A stretch of DNA of 64,000 bases, taken from NCBI GenBank assembly GCA_019054805.1, contig JAHQIY010000024.1, forward strand, positions 620,001-684,000, read 5' to 3'. Origin of the DNA: Brachionus manjavacas. Lineage: Eukaryota > Rotifera > Eurotatoria > Ploima > Brachionidae. Under the pieces are notes generated by a model. It saw only the letters and a program-made list of their open reading frames with translations, was not told the origin of the DNA and made no database searches. The position numbers and the translations under genes were made by a program. This document shows positions 11,924 to 25,943 of the stretch, one piece after another (position 1 is the first letter of the stretch; every line of letters starts with the position of its first letter).

Positions 11924-14900
11924 GGGACACATAAACTTATTTGTTTGTGTCATTAAAGTCCTTTTGAAATGTTATCGAAGTTTTCTGGACATGTTCATTA
12001 AAAATCCCTGACAATTTGTTTGAAGCTGATCTGCAGTCTATTTTCAGTTGTTCCACAATGTCTTAAATCTTTTTGTTTTTGTCTTTTAAGTACTTAAGGA
12101 ATGTTGTCGAATTATTTTGATGTGTGCCTCTAATTCTCTGACAATGTGTTCGAAAATGATTTAAGCAATGTGTTGAAGTCTTCACCATGTGTCCATCTTA
12201 TAATCTGACAATGTTTTTGAAGTTGATTTGTAGTAAATTTTCCTTCTTAAAACTAACTTGAGTTTGTTTTCAAAGAACTTTAGTGATGTTGATAAAGTAA
12301 ACTGAACTTGTCCCTCTTAGTCACTTAAAATGTTTTTTCAGTTTTTTTGGAGTGAAAAATAAGTAACTCCGCAATGTTTTAAACTAATATAATCGTGTTG
12401 TTTTAGAAACAAAAGCAATGTTTCGAAGTTATCTGGAAATGTCACTCTAAGTCCCTGACAATGGGATCGAAGTTGGTTTATTTTGTGTTTTCAGTTCCAT
12501 TGCAATGTCTTAAAACTTATTTGCCGATGTCTTTTTACTCTCAAGCAATGTTAAAGGAGTCTTTATGATGTCTTAATCTTATTCACTGAAATTGTTTTTG
12601 AAGTTTATTTGTTGTGAACTTTCATTTACTCCGCAATAATTTATAACTAATTTGTTCTTTTAATTTAAAATCAAAAGCAATGTTCACGTTTAAAATGATT
12701 AATTGTGAATTTTATTTTCACTGGCAATATCTTTTTGATTTTGTCACTTGAGAACTTATTCCCAAAAAAAGTGTTTGAAGTTGATTGATTATGAATATTT
12801 TGTTCTCGAAAATGTTAAAACTTGTATGATTCTGTCTTTTAAGTACTTTTGAAGAGTTACCAACAACCCGTATGATCTACGTAAGCGTGAAAATTGTTCA
12901 ATATGTAATGTATCAACTATTTTTCGAACTAAACGAAAGTTTCTAAACAGTGCTCTCTAAAATGTGATGTCCAATATCGTATTTATATTGTTATAATTCC
13001 AAAAAAAACAATATTTATTCGTGTGGTTCTGATTTAATTCTCGATTTAAATGATTCAAATGATGATGAGATTTTAGCTTAAGGTCATTAGTTTTGATTGT
13101 AAAGAAAGGATTGAAAAATTCATATACGAGAAAAATATTTTCAAACCAAAAAATAATACATATAGATTTGATCGTAAATATAGAAGAATACATGTTCAAT
13201 TCTATTCATAGTTTGTTGAAAATTCAAAATTTTGTCAAGTATAGAAGGATCAAACTTGGTGATGTTAAAAGTATGGTTGGAAATGGTTAATGCATTAGAA
13301 TCTGAATGTAGATTCAATGGATGATTTAATTATCTTTGGTGTTCCTTTTAAAAAAGGTTCATATGTTCTTGGTAGCGTTTCGGATGATTATCATTTCCAT
13401 ATGGGGTTCACATCTGAGAAATTGAATAGGAGGCTAAAAGAAGTCGAAGTTTTTCATTTTGATGCCTCATACAATTTAATCAAATACTCATATCCGCTAA
13501 TTGTTTTTGGCTTTACCTATATTGAAAATTTCAACCAGCTTGTAATATGATAGCATCACATGAATGAGAGGAAGACTATCTCCGTTTTTTCAAATCTTAA
13601 AATGAAAAGCGTTGGTGTTAGTCATTTGTTTCAATCCGAGTTTAATTGTTTATGATGGAACGTATGTTATAAGAAATTCAATAAAAGCTTTGTATCCTAA
13701 TTGCTTGTCAATAATTTGTTTTTCCATTTAATTCAAAATTTTAAAAAACTAACAACGAAATTCCAAGAAGAGAGTCGCAAAGAGATTTAAAAAGATGATT
13801 ACAAAATGAGAAATAAAGATAGCTCACTAGTTTTCAGTTTAAGGTTCAGCGATTTTGTAGGGTATTAGGGTTTTCAAAACAGTTGATACGTAATGAATTT
13901 AAAAATTGGCAATTGTTCTTGACCAGACCTGGCATGGGAATGGGCAACTCACCGATAAAAAGTTATAATATAGTTATTAAATATTATTTTACAGATATAG
14001 TTAAATTTAATATGTTGCCGGTGATTGAAATCTTTGTGAATGTGGTAAAATTTAAATCTAAAACTGCAAATAACCAAAAGAAATTCCAAAACTTTAAACA
14101 AAAAGAAGTAAGTTATTCCAATGTGGTTTTGAAAAGCAAAAAGTTGGAGAAGATCAGCAATACAAATGGACTAGCAGTTTTTAAGTGTCGTCACAAAAAC
14201 AAAACATTGATTTTCATTGAAAATTCTTTTAAATAATTAATAACATCCGTTAAAATATGTAATATTTACAAAAAAAATTTTTTTTAAAAAAGCTATACTT
14301 TAATCTCATTTGCTTGCTTTCCATTTTTTTGGCTTTACTTTAATAGAAATAAATAATTTAAGCTTAATTCTCCCAGTTTAGATATTTTTGGCCTGACTTT
14401 CTCGGTGTGACTGATAAAAAAATTTGCTTGACCTTACCAGATTTTAGCATGAAATTTCCCTTACTCAGTCTTACGTCATAAAAATGCCTTGTGAATGAGA
14501 AACTTGTTCTATGGGTCTAACAAAATCTAACAAATTTTGTTATTCGACTGAAAGTCTGCTAAATGTGTAGGAAAACCCTCTTTAAATAAGAATTGTTTAT
14601 CTAAAATTAAAAAATATCTGACAAAACAAGTCAAATTCGAACACATTCTCTGAGACTAATAGGGACAAAGCAAGAATTTTGTAAAATAATTACTCAAGTA
14701 CTAAAAAGACAATTCCAAATAAGCTTAAAGACTTTCTCGAGGAACAGAATATTGATTATAAATCAAGTTCTAACACTTTGTCACGGAATAAGTGGGTTAT
14801 ATCAAAATAACTTCCAACACATTTATAATGGGCTTAAACAACAAAAACCAATAAAATTCAAAACATTACCGTGAAACTGATAATAAAATACAAATCGAAT

Positions 14901-15435
14901 TCGAACACATTGTCAAAGACTTTAGATGAACACATCCAAATATTTTGGAAAACATACCTTCTAGTACTCAAAAGAGAGAAACAAATATGATTTAAGGAAT
15001 TTTTTAAAAACTGTAAATAGATATCATATCAACTACAAACAAATCGTCAAGTAGTTTAAATGAACGAGTTCAGAAAACTTCGAAAATATTACTTAAGAAC
15101 TTAAAAATCTAAAAATAATAAGTTTTAAGACATTTCCGAAGAAAAGTAAATTTACTAGAAATCAACTTGGTATATGAGTAAAATTGACCAATCCAAATTA
15201 CTTCGAAAACATTACTAAATTACATAGTTGACATACCAAATAAGATATAAATAATTGCGGAAGAACGGAAGATTCACAATTATTCAACTTCAAGAACATT
15301 TTATGTGACAAACTAGGACTTTAAACACACATAGCTTAAGGGAATAAAAAACAGAACCAAATAAATATAAAAAAATTACCGAGGAATTTATAATACCCAA
15401 AAAATCAATTTCGAAAACATTGTCAGAGAATCAGT
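11924..15435 (+). mobile_element. MULE/Foldback-like element 3
   Basis: Left + arm 11924-12852, core 12853-14236, linker shortened by loss of a CTTTAGCAGATTTAAG-type segment near 14430, right - arm to 15435. Its 3' half shares variants with element 5. Confidence 0.75.
12853..14236 (+). pseudogene. MULE transposase core, unit 3
   Basis: As unit 1, but the catalytic motif reads F-H-F-D-A-S-Y-N and the linking frame ends early (M-V-G-N-G, then a stop near 13288). The 3' frame 13883-14236 has a different C-terminal end (T-L-I-F-I-E-N-S-F-K) because of a one-base difference in the AAC-AAA-ACA run; it shares this with unit 5. The catalytic Asp codon itself is kept. Confidence 0.75.
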
Positions 15436-18400
15436 GGGACACATAAACTTATTTGTTTGTGTCATTAAAGTCCTTTTGAAATGTTATCGAAGTTTTCTGG
15501 ACATGTTCATTTAAAATCCCTGACAATTTGTTTGAAGCTGATCTGCAGTCTATTTTCAGTTGTTCCACAATGTGTTAAATCTTTTTTGTTTTTGTCTTTT
15601 AAGTACTTAAGGAATGTTGTCGAATTATTTTGATGTGTGCCTCTAATTCTCTGACAATGTGTTCGAAAATGATTTAAGCAATGCGTTGAAGTCTTCACCA
15701 TGTGTCCATCTTATAATCTGACAATGTTTTTTGATGTTGATTTGTAGTAAATTTTTCTTCTTAAAACTTACTTGAGTTTGTTTTCAAAGAACTTTAGTGA
15801 TGTTGATAAAGTAAACTGAAATTGTCCCTCTTAGTCACTAAAAATGTTTTTTCAGTCTTTTTGTAGTGAAAATTCAGTAACTCCGCAATGTTTTAAACTA
15901 ATTTGTTCGTGTTGTTTTAAAAACAAAAGCAATGTTTCGAAGTTATCTGGAAATGTCACTCTAAGTCCCTGACAATGGGATCGAAGTTGGTTTATTTTGT
16001 GTTTTCAGTTCCATTGCAATGTCTTAAAACTTATTTGCCGATGTCTTTTTTACTCTCAAGCAATGTTAAAGGAGTCTTTATGATGTCTTAATCTTATTCA
16101 CTGAAATTGTTTTTGAAGTTTATTTGTTGTGAACTTTCATTTACTCCGCAATAATTTATAACTAATTTGTTCTTTTAATTTAAAATCAAAAGCAATGTTC
16201 ACGTTTAAAATGATTAATTGTGAATTTTATTTTCACTGGCAATATCTTTTTGATTTTGTCACTTGAGAACTTATTCCCAAAAAAAGTGTTTGAAGTTGAT
16301 TGATTATGAATATTTTGTTCTCGAAAATGTTAAAACTTATATTATTCTGTCTTTTAATTACTTTTGAAGAGTTACCAACAACCCGTATGATCTACGTAAG
16401 CGTGAAAATTGTTCAATATGTAATGTATCAACTATTTTTCGAACTAAACGAAAGTTTCTAAACAGTGCTCTCTAAAATGTGATGTACAATATCGTATTTA
16501 TATTGTTATAATTCCAAAAAAAACAATATTTATTCGTGTGGTTCTGATTTAATTCTCGATTTAAATGATTCAAATGATGATGAGATTTTAGCTTAAGGTC
16601 ATTAGTTTTGATTGTAAAGAAAGGATTGAAAAATTCATATACGAGAAAAATATTTTCAAACCAAAAAATAATACATATAGATTTGATCGTAAATATAGAA
16701 GAATACATGTTCAATTCTATTCATAGTTTGTTGAAAATTCAAAATTTTGTCAAGTATAGAAGGATCAAACTTGGTGATGTTAAAAGTATGGTTGGAATTG
16801 GTGAATGCATTAGAATTTGAATGTTGATTCAATGGATGATTTAATTATCTTTGGTGTTCCTTTTAAAAAAGGTTCATATGTTCTTGGTAGCGTTTCGGAT
16901 GATTATCATTTCCATATGGGGTTCACATCTGAGAAATTGAATAGGAGGCTAAAAGAAGTCGAAGTTTTTCATGTTGATGCCACATACAATTTAATCAAAT
17001 ACTCATATCCGCTAATTGTTTTTGGCTTTACCGATATTGAAAATTTCAACCAGCTTGTAATATGATAGCATCACATGAATGAGAGGAAGACTATCTCCAT
17101 TTTTTCAGATCTTAAAATGAAAAGCGTTGATGTTAGTCATTTGTTTCAATCCGAGTTTAATTGTTTATGATGGAACGTATGTTATAAGAAATTCAATAAA
17201 AGCTTTGTATCCTAATTGCTTGTCAATAATTTGTTTTTCCATATAATTCAAAATGTTAAAAAACTAACAACGAAATTCCAAGAAGAGAGTCGCAAAGAGA
17301 TTTAAAAAGATGATTACAAAATGAGAAATAAAGATAGCTCACTAGTTTTCAGTTTAAGGTTCAGCGATTTTGTAGGGTATTAGGGTTTTCAAAACAGTTG
17401 ATACGTAATGAATTTAAAAATTGGCAATTGTTCTTGACCAGACCTGGCATGGGAAAGGGCAATTCACCGATAAAAAATTATAATATAGTTATTAAATATT
17501 ATTTTACAGATATAGTTAAATTTAATATGTTGCCGGTGATTGAAATCTTTGTGAATGTGGTAAAATTTAAATCTAAAACTGCAAATAACCAAAAGAAATT
17601 CCAAAACTTTAAACAAAAAGAAGTAAGTTATTCCAAAGTTGTTTTGAAAAGCAAAAAGTTGGAGAAGATGAGCAATACAAATGGACTAGCAGTTTTTCAA
17701 TGTCGTCACAAAAACAAGAACATTGATTTTCATTCAACATTCTTTTAAATAATTAATAACATCCGTTAAAATATGTAATATTTACAAAAAAATTTTTTTA
17801 AAAAAGCTATACTTTAATCTCATTTGCTTGCTTTCCATTTTTTTGGCTTGACTTTAATAGAAATAAATAATTTAAGCTTAATTCTCCCAGTTTAGATATT
17901 TTTGGCCTGACTTTCTCGGTGTGACTGATAAAAAAAATTTGCTTGACTTTAGCAGATTTAAGCTTGACCTTACCAGATTTTAGCATGAAATTTCCCTTTA
18001 CTCAGTCTTACGTCATAAAAATGCCTTGTGAATGTGAAACTTGTTCTGTGGGTCTAACAAAATCTAACAAATTTTGTTATTCGACTGAAAGTCTGCTAAA
18101 TGTGTAGGAAAACCTGCAAAAAAGAATTGTTTATCTATAATTAAAAAAATCTGACAAAACAAGTCAAATTCGAAGACATTCTCTGAGACTAATAGGGACA
18201 AAGCAAGATTTTTGTAAAATAATTACTCAAGTACTAAAAAGACAATTCCAAATAAGCTTAAAGACTTTCTCGAGGAACAGAATATTGATTATAAATCAAG
18301 TTCTAACACTTTGTCACGGAATAAATGGGTTATATCAAAATAACTTCCAACACATTTATAATGGGCTTAAACAACAAAAACCAATAAAATTCAAAACATT

Positions 18401-18967
18401 ACCGTGAAACTGATAATAAAATACAAATCGAATTCGAACACATTGTCAAAGACTTTAGATGAACAAATCCAAATATTTTGGAAAACATACCTTCTAGTAC
18501 TCAAATGAGAAAAACAAATATGATTTAAGGAATTTTTGAAAAACTGTAAATAGATATCAGATCAACTACAAACAAATCGTCAAGTAGTTTAAATGAACGA
18601 GTTCAGAAAACTTCGAAAATATTACTTAAGAACTTAAAAATCTAAAAATAATAAGTTTTAAGACATTTCCGAAGAAAAGTAAATTTACTAGAAATCAACT
18701 TGGTATATGAGTAAAATTGACCAATCCAAATTACTTCGAAAACATTACTAAATTACATAGTTGACATACCAAATAAGATATAAATAATTGCGGAAGAACG
18801 GAAGATTCACAATTATTCAACTTCAAGAACATTGTCAATGACAAACTAGGACTTTAAACACACACAGCTTAAGGGAATAAAAAACAGAACCAAATAAATA
18901 TAAAAAAATTACCGAGGAATTTATAATACCCAAAAAATCAATTTCGAAAACATTGTTAGAGAATCAG
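15436..18967 (+). mobile_element. MULE/Foldback-like element 4
   Basis: Left + arm 15436-16367, core 16368-17748, linker, right - arm to 18967. It is very similar to element 2 at an offset of about 7.05 kb, closer than to its immediate neighbours. Confidence 0.75.
16368..17748 (+). pseudogene. MULE transposase core, unit 4
   Basis: Keeps F-H-V-D-A-T-Y-N in an open frame (16817-17065) and the Gly-Lys-Gly-Asn variant in the 3' frame (17398-17748). Unlike unit 2 it does not have the one-base deletion before the catalytic motif. That lesion therefore arose after the duplication, or was repaired by exchange. Confidence 0.75.
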
Positions 18968-21900
18968 TGGGACACATAAACTTATTTGTTTGTGTCATTA
19001 AAGTCCTTTTGAAATGTTATCGAAGTTTTCTGGACATGTTCATTAAAAATCCCTGACAATTTGTTTGAAGCTGATCTGCAGTCTATTTTCAGTTGTTCCA
19101 CAATGTCTTAAATCTTTTTTGTTTTTGTCTTTTAAGTACTTAAGGAATGTTGTCGAATTATTTTGATGTGTGCCTCTAATTCTCTGACAATGTGTTCGAA
19201 AATGATTTAAGCAATGTGTTGAAGTCTTCACCATGTGTCCATCTTATAATCTGACAATGTTTTTGAAGTTGATTTGTAGTAAATTTTCCTTCTTAAAACT
19301 AACTTGAGTTTGTTTTCAAAGAACTTTAGTGATGTTGATAAAGTAAACTGAACTTGTCCCTCTTAGTCACTTAAAATGTTTTTTCAGTTTTTCTGGAGTG
19401 AAAAATAAGTAACTCCGCAATGTTTTAAACTAATATAATCGTGTTGTTTTAGAAACAAAAGCAATGTTTCGAAGTTATCTGGAAATGTCACTCTAAGTCC
19501 CTGACAATGGGATCGAAGTTGGTTTATTTTGTGTTTTCAGTTCCATTGCAATGTCTTAAAACTTATTTGCCGATGTCTTTTTTACTCTCAAGCAATGTTA
19601 AAGGAGTCTTTATGATGTCTTAATCTTATTCACTGAAATTGTTTTTGAAGTTTATTTGTTGTGAACTTTCATTTACTCCGCAATAATTTATAACTAATTT
19701 GTTCTTTTAATTTAAAATCAAAAGCAATGTTCACGTTTAAAATGATTAATTGTGAATTTTATTTTCACTGGCAATATCTTTTTGATTTTGTCACTTGAGA
19801 ACTTATTCCCAAAAAAGTGTTTGAAGTTGATTGATTATGAATATTTTGTTCTCGAAAATGTTAAAACTTATATGATTCTGTCTTTTAATTACTTTTGAAG
19901 AGTTACCAACAACCCGTATGATCTACGTAAGCGTGAAAATTGTTCAATATGTAATGTATCAACTATTTTTCGAACTAAACGAAAGTTTCTAAACAGTGCT
20001 CTCTAAAATGTGATGTCCAATATCGTATTTATATTGTTATAATTCCAAAAAAAACAATATTTATTCGTGTGGTTCTGATTTAATTCTCGATTTAAATGAT
20101 TCAAATGATGATGAGATTTTAGCTTAAGGGCATTAGTTTTGATTGTAAAGAGAGGATTGAAAAATTCATATACGAGAAAAATATTTTCAAACCAAAAAAT
20201 AATACATATAGATTTGATCGTAAATAAAGAAGAATACATGCTCAATTCTATTCCAAGTTTGTTGAAAATTCAAAATTTCGTCAAGTATAGAAGGATCAAA
20301 CTTGGTGATGTTAAAAGTATGGTTGGAAATGGTTAATGCATTAGAATCTGAATGTTGATTCAATGGATGATTTAATTATCTTTGGTGTTCCTTTTAAAAA
20401 AGGTTCATATGTTCTTGGTAGCGTTTCGGATGATTATCATTTCCATATGGGGTTCACATCTGAGAAATTGAATAGGAGGCTAAAAGAAGTCGAAGTTTTT
20501 CATTTTGATGCCTCATACAATTTAATCAAATACTCATATCCGCTAATTGTTTTTGGCTTTACCTATATTGAAAATTTCAACCAGCTTGTAATATGATAGC
20601 ATCACATGAATGAGAGGAAGACTATCTCCGTTTTTTCAAATCTTAAAATGAAAAGCGTTGGTGTTAGTCATTTGTTTCAATCCGAGTTTAATTGTTTATG
20701 ATGGAACGTATGTTATAAGAAATTCAATAAAAGCTTTGTATCCTAATTGCTTGTCAATAATTTGTTTTTCCATTTAATTCAAAATTTTAAAAAACTAACA
20801 ACGAAATTCCAAGAAGAGAGTCGCAAAGAGATTTAAAAAGATGATTACAAAATGAGAAATAAAGATAGCTCACTAGTTTTCAGTTTAAGGTTCAGCGATT
20901 TTGTAGGGTATTAGGGTTTTCAAAACAGTTGATACGTAATGAATTTAAAAATTGGCAATTGTTCTTGACCAGACCTGGCATGGGAATGGGCAACTCACCG
21001 ATAAAAAGTTATAATATAGTTATTAAATATTATTTTACAGATATAGTTAAATTTAATATGTTGCCGGTGATTGAAATCTTTGTGAATGTGGTAAAATTTA
21101 AATCTAAAACTGCAAATAACCAAAAGAAATTCCAAAACTTTAAACAAAAAGAAGTAAGTTATTCCAATGTGGTTTTGAAAAGCAAAAAGTTGGAGAAGAT
21201 CAGCAATACAAATGGACTAGCAGTTTTTAAGTGTCGTCACAAAAACAAAACATTGATTTTCATTGAAAATTCTTTTAAATAATTAATAACATCCGTTAAA
21301 ATATGTAATATTTACAAAAAAAATTTTTTTTAAAAAAGCTATACTTTAATCTCATTTGCTTGCTTTCCATTTTTTTGGCTTTACTTTAATAGAAATAAAT
21401 AATTTAAGCTTAATTCTCCCAGTTTAGATATTTTTGGCCTGACTTTCTCGGTGTGACTGATAAAAAAAATTTGCTTGACCTTACCAGATTTTAGCATGAA
21501 ATTTCCCTTACTCAGTCTTACGTCATAAAAATGCCTTGTGAATGAGAAACTTGTTCTATGGGTCTAACAAAATCTAACAAATTTTGTTATTCGACTGAAA
21601 GTCTGCTAAATGTGTAGGAAAACCTGCAAAATAAGAATTGTTTATCTAAAATTAAAAAATATCTGACAAAACAAGTCAAATTCGAACACATTCTCTGAGA
21701 CTAATAGGGACAAAGCAAGAATTTTGTAAAATAATTACTCAAGTACTAAAAAGACAATTCCAAATAAGCTTAAAGACTTTCTCGAGGAACAGAATATTGA
21801 TTATAAATCAAGTTCTAACACTTTGTCACGGAATAAGTGGGTTATATCAAAATAACTTCCAACACATTTATAATGGGCTTAAACAACAAAAACCAATAAA

Positions 21901-22480
21901 ATTCAAAACATTACCGTGAAACTGATAATAAAATACAAATCGAATTCGAACACATTGTCAAAGACTTTAGATGAAAACATCCAAATATTTTGGAAAACAT
22001 ACCTTCTAGTACTCAAAAGAGAGAAACAAATATGATTTAAGGAATTTTTAAAAACTGTAAATAGATATCATATCAACTACAAACAAATCGTCAAGTAGTT
22101 TAAATGAACGAGTTCAGAAAACTTCGAAAATATTACTTAAGAACTTAAAAATCTAAAAATAATAAGTTTTAAGACATTTCCGAAGAAAAGTAAATTTACT
22201 AGAAATCAACTTGGTATATGAGTAAAATTGACCAATCCAAATTACTTCGAAAACATTACTAAATTACATAGTTGACATACCAAATAAGATATAAATAATT
22301 GCGGAAGAACGGAAGATTCACAATTATTCAACTTCAAGAACATTTTATGTGACAAACTAGGACTTTAAACACACATAGCTTAAGGGAATAAAAAACAGAA
22401 CCAAATAAATATAAAAAAATTACCGAGGAATTTATAATACCCAAAAAATCAATTTCGAAAACATTGTCAGAGAATCAGTG
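18968..22480 (+). mobile_element. MULE/Foldback-like element 5
   Basis: Left + arm 18968-19898, core 19899-21282, linker, right - arm to 22480. The 3' half is nearly the same as element 3, offset about 7.05 kb. The 5' core instead carries the P-S-L-L variant seen in units 1 and 6-8, suggesting a recombination or conversion tract. Confidence 0.75.
19899..21282 (+). pseudogene. MULE transposase core, unit 5
   Basis: Mosaic: N-terminal part with Lys-Arg-Gly and M-L-N-S-I-P, then the M-V-G-N-G early stop and F-H-F-D-A-S-Y-N motif of unit 3. The 3' frame (20929-21282) has the same end as unit 3. Confidence 0.75.
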
Positions 22481-25400
22481 GGACACATAAACTTATTTGT
22501 TTGTGTCATTAAAGTCCTTTTGAAATGTTATCGAAGTTTTCTGGACATGTTCATTTAAAATCCCTGACAATTTGTTTGAAGCTGATCTGCAGTCTATTTT
22601 CAGTTGTTCCACAATGTGTTAAATCTTTTTTGTTTTTGTCTTTTAAGTACTTAAGGAATGTTGTCGAATTATTTTGATGTGTGCCTCTAATTCTCTGACA
22701 ATGTGTTCGAAAATGATTTAAGCAATGCGTTGAAGTCTTCACCATGTGTCCATCTTATAATCTGACAATGTTTTTTGATGTTGATTTGTAGTAAATTTTT
22801 CTTCTTAAAACTTACTTGAGTTTGTTTTCAAAGAACTTTAGTGATGTTGATAAAGTAAACTGAAATTGTCCCTCTTAGTCACTAAAAATGTTTTTTCAGT
22901 CTTTTTGTAGTGAAAATTCAGTAACTCCGCAATGTTTTAAACTAATTTGTTCGTGTTGTTTTAAAAACAAAAGCAATGTTTCGAAGTTATCTGGAAATGT
23001 CACTCTAAGTCCCTGACAATGGGATCGAAGTTGGTTTATTTTGTGTTTTCAGTTCCATTGCAATGTCTTAAAACTTATTTGCCGATGTCTTTTTTACTCT
23101 CAAGCAATGTTTAAGGAGTCTTTATGATGTCTTAATCTTATTCACTGAAATTGTTTTTGAAGTTTATTTGTTGTGAACTTTCATTTACTCCGCAATAATT
23201 TATAACTAATTTGTTCTTTTAATTTAAAAACAAAAGCAATGTTCACGTTTAAAATGATTAATTGTGAATTTTATTTTCACTGGCAATATCTTTTTGATTT
23301 TGTCCCTTGAGAACTCATTCCCTAAAAAAGTTTTTCAAGTTGATTTATTATGATTATTTTGTTCTCGGAAATGTTAAAACTTGTATGATTCTGTCTTTTA
23401 AGTACTTTTGAAGAGTTACCAACAACCCGTATGATCTACGTAAGCGTGAAAATTGTTCAAAATGTAATATATCAACTATTTTTCGAACTAAACGAAAGTT
23501 TCTAAACAGTGCTCTCTAAAATGTGATGTCCAATATCGTATTTATAATTGTTATAATTCCAAAACAAACAATATTTATTTGTGTGGTTCTGATTTAATTC
23601 TCGATTTAAATGATTCAAATGATGATGAGATTTTAGCTTAAGGGCATTAGTTTTGATTGTAAAGAAAGGATTGAAAAATTCATATACGAGAAAAATATTT
23701 TCAAACCAAAAATAATACATATAGATTTGATCGTAAACAAAGAAGAATACATGCTCAATTCTATTCCTAGTTTGTTGAAAATTCAAAATTTTGTCAAGTA
23801 TAGAAGGATCAAACTTGGTGATGTTAATAGTATGGTTGGAGTTGTTGAATGCATTAGAATTTGAAAGTTGATTCAATGGATGATTTAATTATTTTTGATG
23901 TTCCTGTTAAAAAAGGTTCATATATTCTTGGTAGCGTTTCGGATGATGATCATTTCCATATGGGGTTCACATCGGAGAAATTGATTAGGAGGCTAAAAGA
24001 AGTCGAAGTTTTTCATGTTGATGCCACATACAATTTAATCAAATACTCATATCCTCTAATTGTTTTTGGCTTTACCGATATTGAAAATTTCAACCAGCTT
24101 GTAATATGATAGCATCACATGAATGAGAGGAAGACTATCTCCATTTTTTCAAATCTTAAAATGAAAAGCGTTGATGTTAGTCATTATTTTCAATCCGAGT
24201 TTAATTGTTTATGATGGAACGTATGTTATAAGAAATTCAATAAAAGCTTTGTGTCCTAATTGCTTGTCAATAATTTGTTTTTCCATATAATGCAAAATGT
24301 ACTAGTTTTCAGTAGCTCACTAGTTTTCAGTTTAAGGTTCAGCGATTTTGTAGGGTATTAGGGTTTTCAAAACAGTTGATACGTAATGAATTTAAAAATT
24401 GGCAATTGTTCTTGACAAGACCTGGCATGGAAATGAGCAACTCACCGATAAAAAGTTATAATATAGTTATTAAAGATTATTTTACAGATATAAATAAATT
24501 AAATATGTTGCCGGTGATTGAAATCTTTGTGAATGTGGTAAAATTTAAATCTAAGACTGCAAACAACCAAAAGAAATTCCAAAACTTTAAACAAAAAGAA
24601 TGTAAGTTATTCTAAAGTGGTTTTGAAAAGCAAAAAGTTGGAGAAGATGAGCAATACAAATTGACTAGCAGTTTTTAAGTGTCGTCACAAAAACAAGAAC
24701 ATTGATTTTCATTGAACATTCTTTTAAATAATTAATAACATCCGTTAAAATATGTAATATTTACAAAAAAAATTTTTTTTACAAAAGCTATACTTTAATC
24801 TCATTTGCTTGCTTTCCATTTTTTTGGCTTGACTTTAATAGAAATAAATAATTTAAGCTTAATTCTCCCAGTTTAGATATTTTTGGCCTGACTTTCTAGG
24901 TGAGACTGAAAAAAAAAAAATTAATAGACTCTAACAGATTTAAGCCTTACCTTACCCGATTTTAGCATGAAATTTCCTTTTACTCAGTCTTACGTCTTAA
25001 AAACTGCATTGTGAATGTGAAACTTGTTCTGTGGGTCTAACAAAATCTAACAAATTTTGTTATTCGACTAAAAGTCTGCTAAATGAGTAGGAAAACCTGC
25101 AAAATAAGAATTGTTTATCTATTTTTAAAAAAATATCTGACAAAACAAATCAAATTCGAACACATTCTCTGAGACAAATCAAGATTTTTGTAAAATAATT
25201 ACTCAAGGACTAAAAAGACAATTCCAAATAAGCTTAAAGACTTTCTCGAGGAACAGAATATTGATTATAAATCAAGTTCTAACACTTTGTCACGGAATAA
25301 GTGGGTTATATCAAAATAACTTCCAACACATTTATAATGGGCTTAAACAACAAAAACCAATAAAATTCAAAACATTACCGTGAAACTGATAATAAAATAC

Positions 25401-25943
25401 AAATCGAATTCGAACAATTGTCAAAGACTTTAGATGAACACATCCAAATATTTTGGAAAACATACCTTCTAGTACTCAAAAGAGAGAAACAAATATGATT
25501 TAAGGAATTTTTGAAAAACTGTAAATAGATATCAGATCAACTACAAACAAATCGTCAAGTAGTTTAAATGAACGAGTTCAGAAAACTTCGAAAATATTAC
25601 TTAAGAACTTAAAAATCTAAAAATAATAAGTTTTAAGACATTTCCGAAGAAAAGTAAATTTACTAGAAATCAACTTGGTATATGAGTAAAATTGACCAAT
25701 CCAAATTACTTCGAAAACATTACTAAATTACATAGTTGACATACCAAATAAGATATAAATAATTGCGGAAGAACGGAAGATTCACAATTATTCAACTTCA
25801 AGAACATTTTATGTGACAAACTAGGACTTTAAACACACATAGCTTAAGGGAATAAAAAACAGAACCAAATAAATATAAAAAAATTACCGAGGAATTTATA
25901 ATACCCAAAAAATCAATTTCGAAAACATTGTCAGAGAATCAGT
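22481..25943 (+). mobile_element. MULE/Foldback-like element 6
   Basis: Left + arm 22481-23411, core 23412-24730, linker, right - arm to 25943. First of three shorter (about 3.46 kb) units that share a deletion of roughly 90 bp inside the core. Confidence 0.75.
23412..24730 (+). pseudogene. MULE transposase core, unit 6
   Basis: Open frame 23861-24109 keeps F-H-V-D-A-T-Y-N. Lesions: one A fewer in the AACCAAAAATAATAC run near 23706, which closes the upstream frame. There is also a deletion between about 24300 and 24320, leaving a local TAGTTTTCAGT repeat. Finally, a one-base insertion (AAAGAATGTAAG) ends the 3' frame at 24615. The long minus-strand frame here (23502-23876) is the antisense of this gene. 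Confidence 0.75.

Noticed and set aside
23502-23876. 124-codon minus-strand frame, and the related ~80-codon minus-strand frames in other units
   Set aside because: Antisense of the MULE transposase core, whose + strand motifs are recognisable; the minus-strand frames have no domain.
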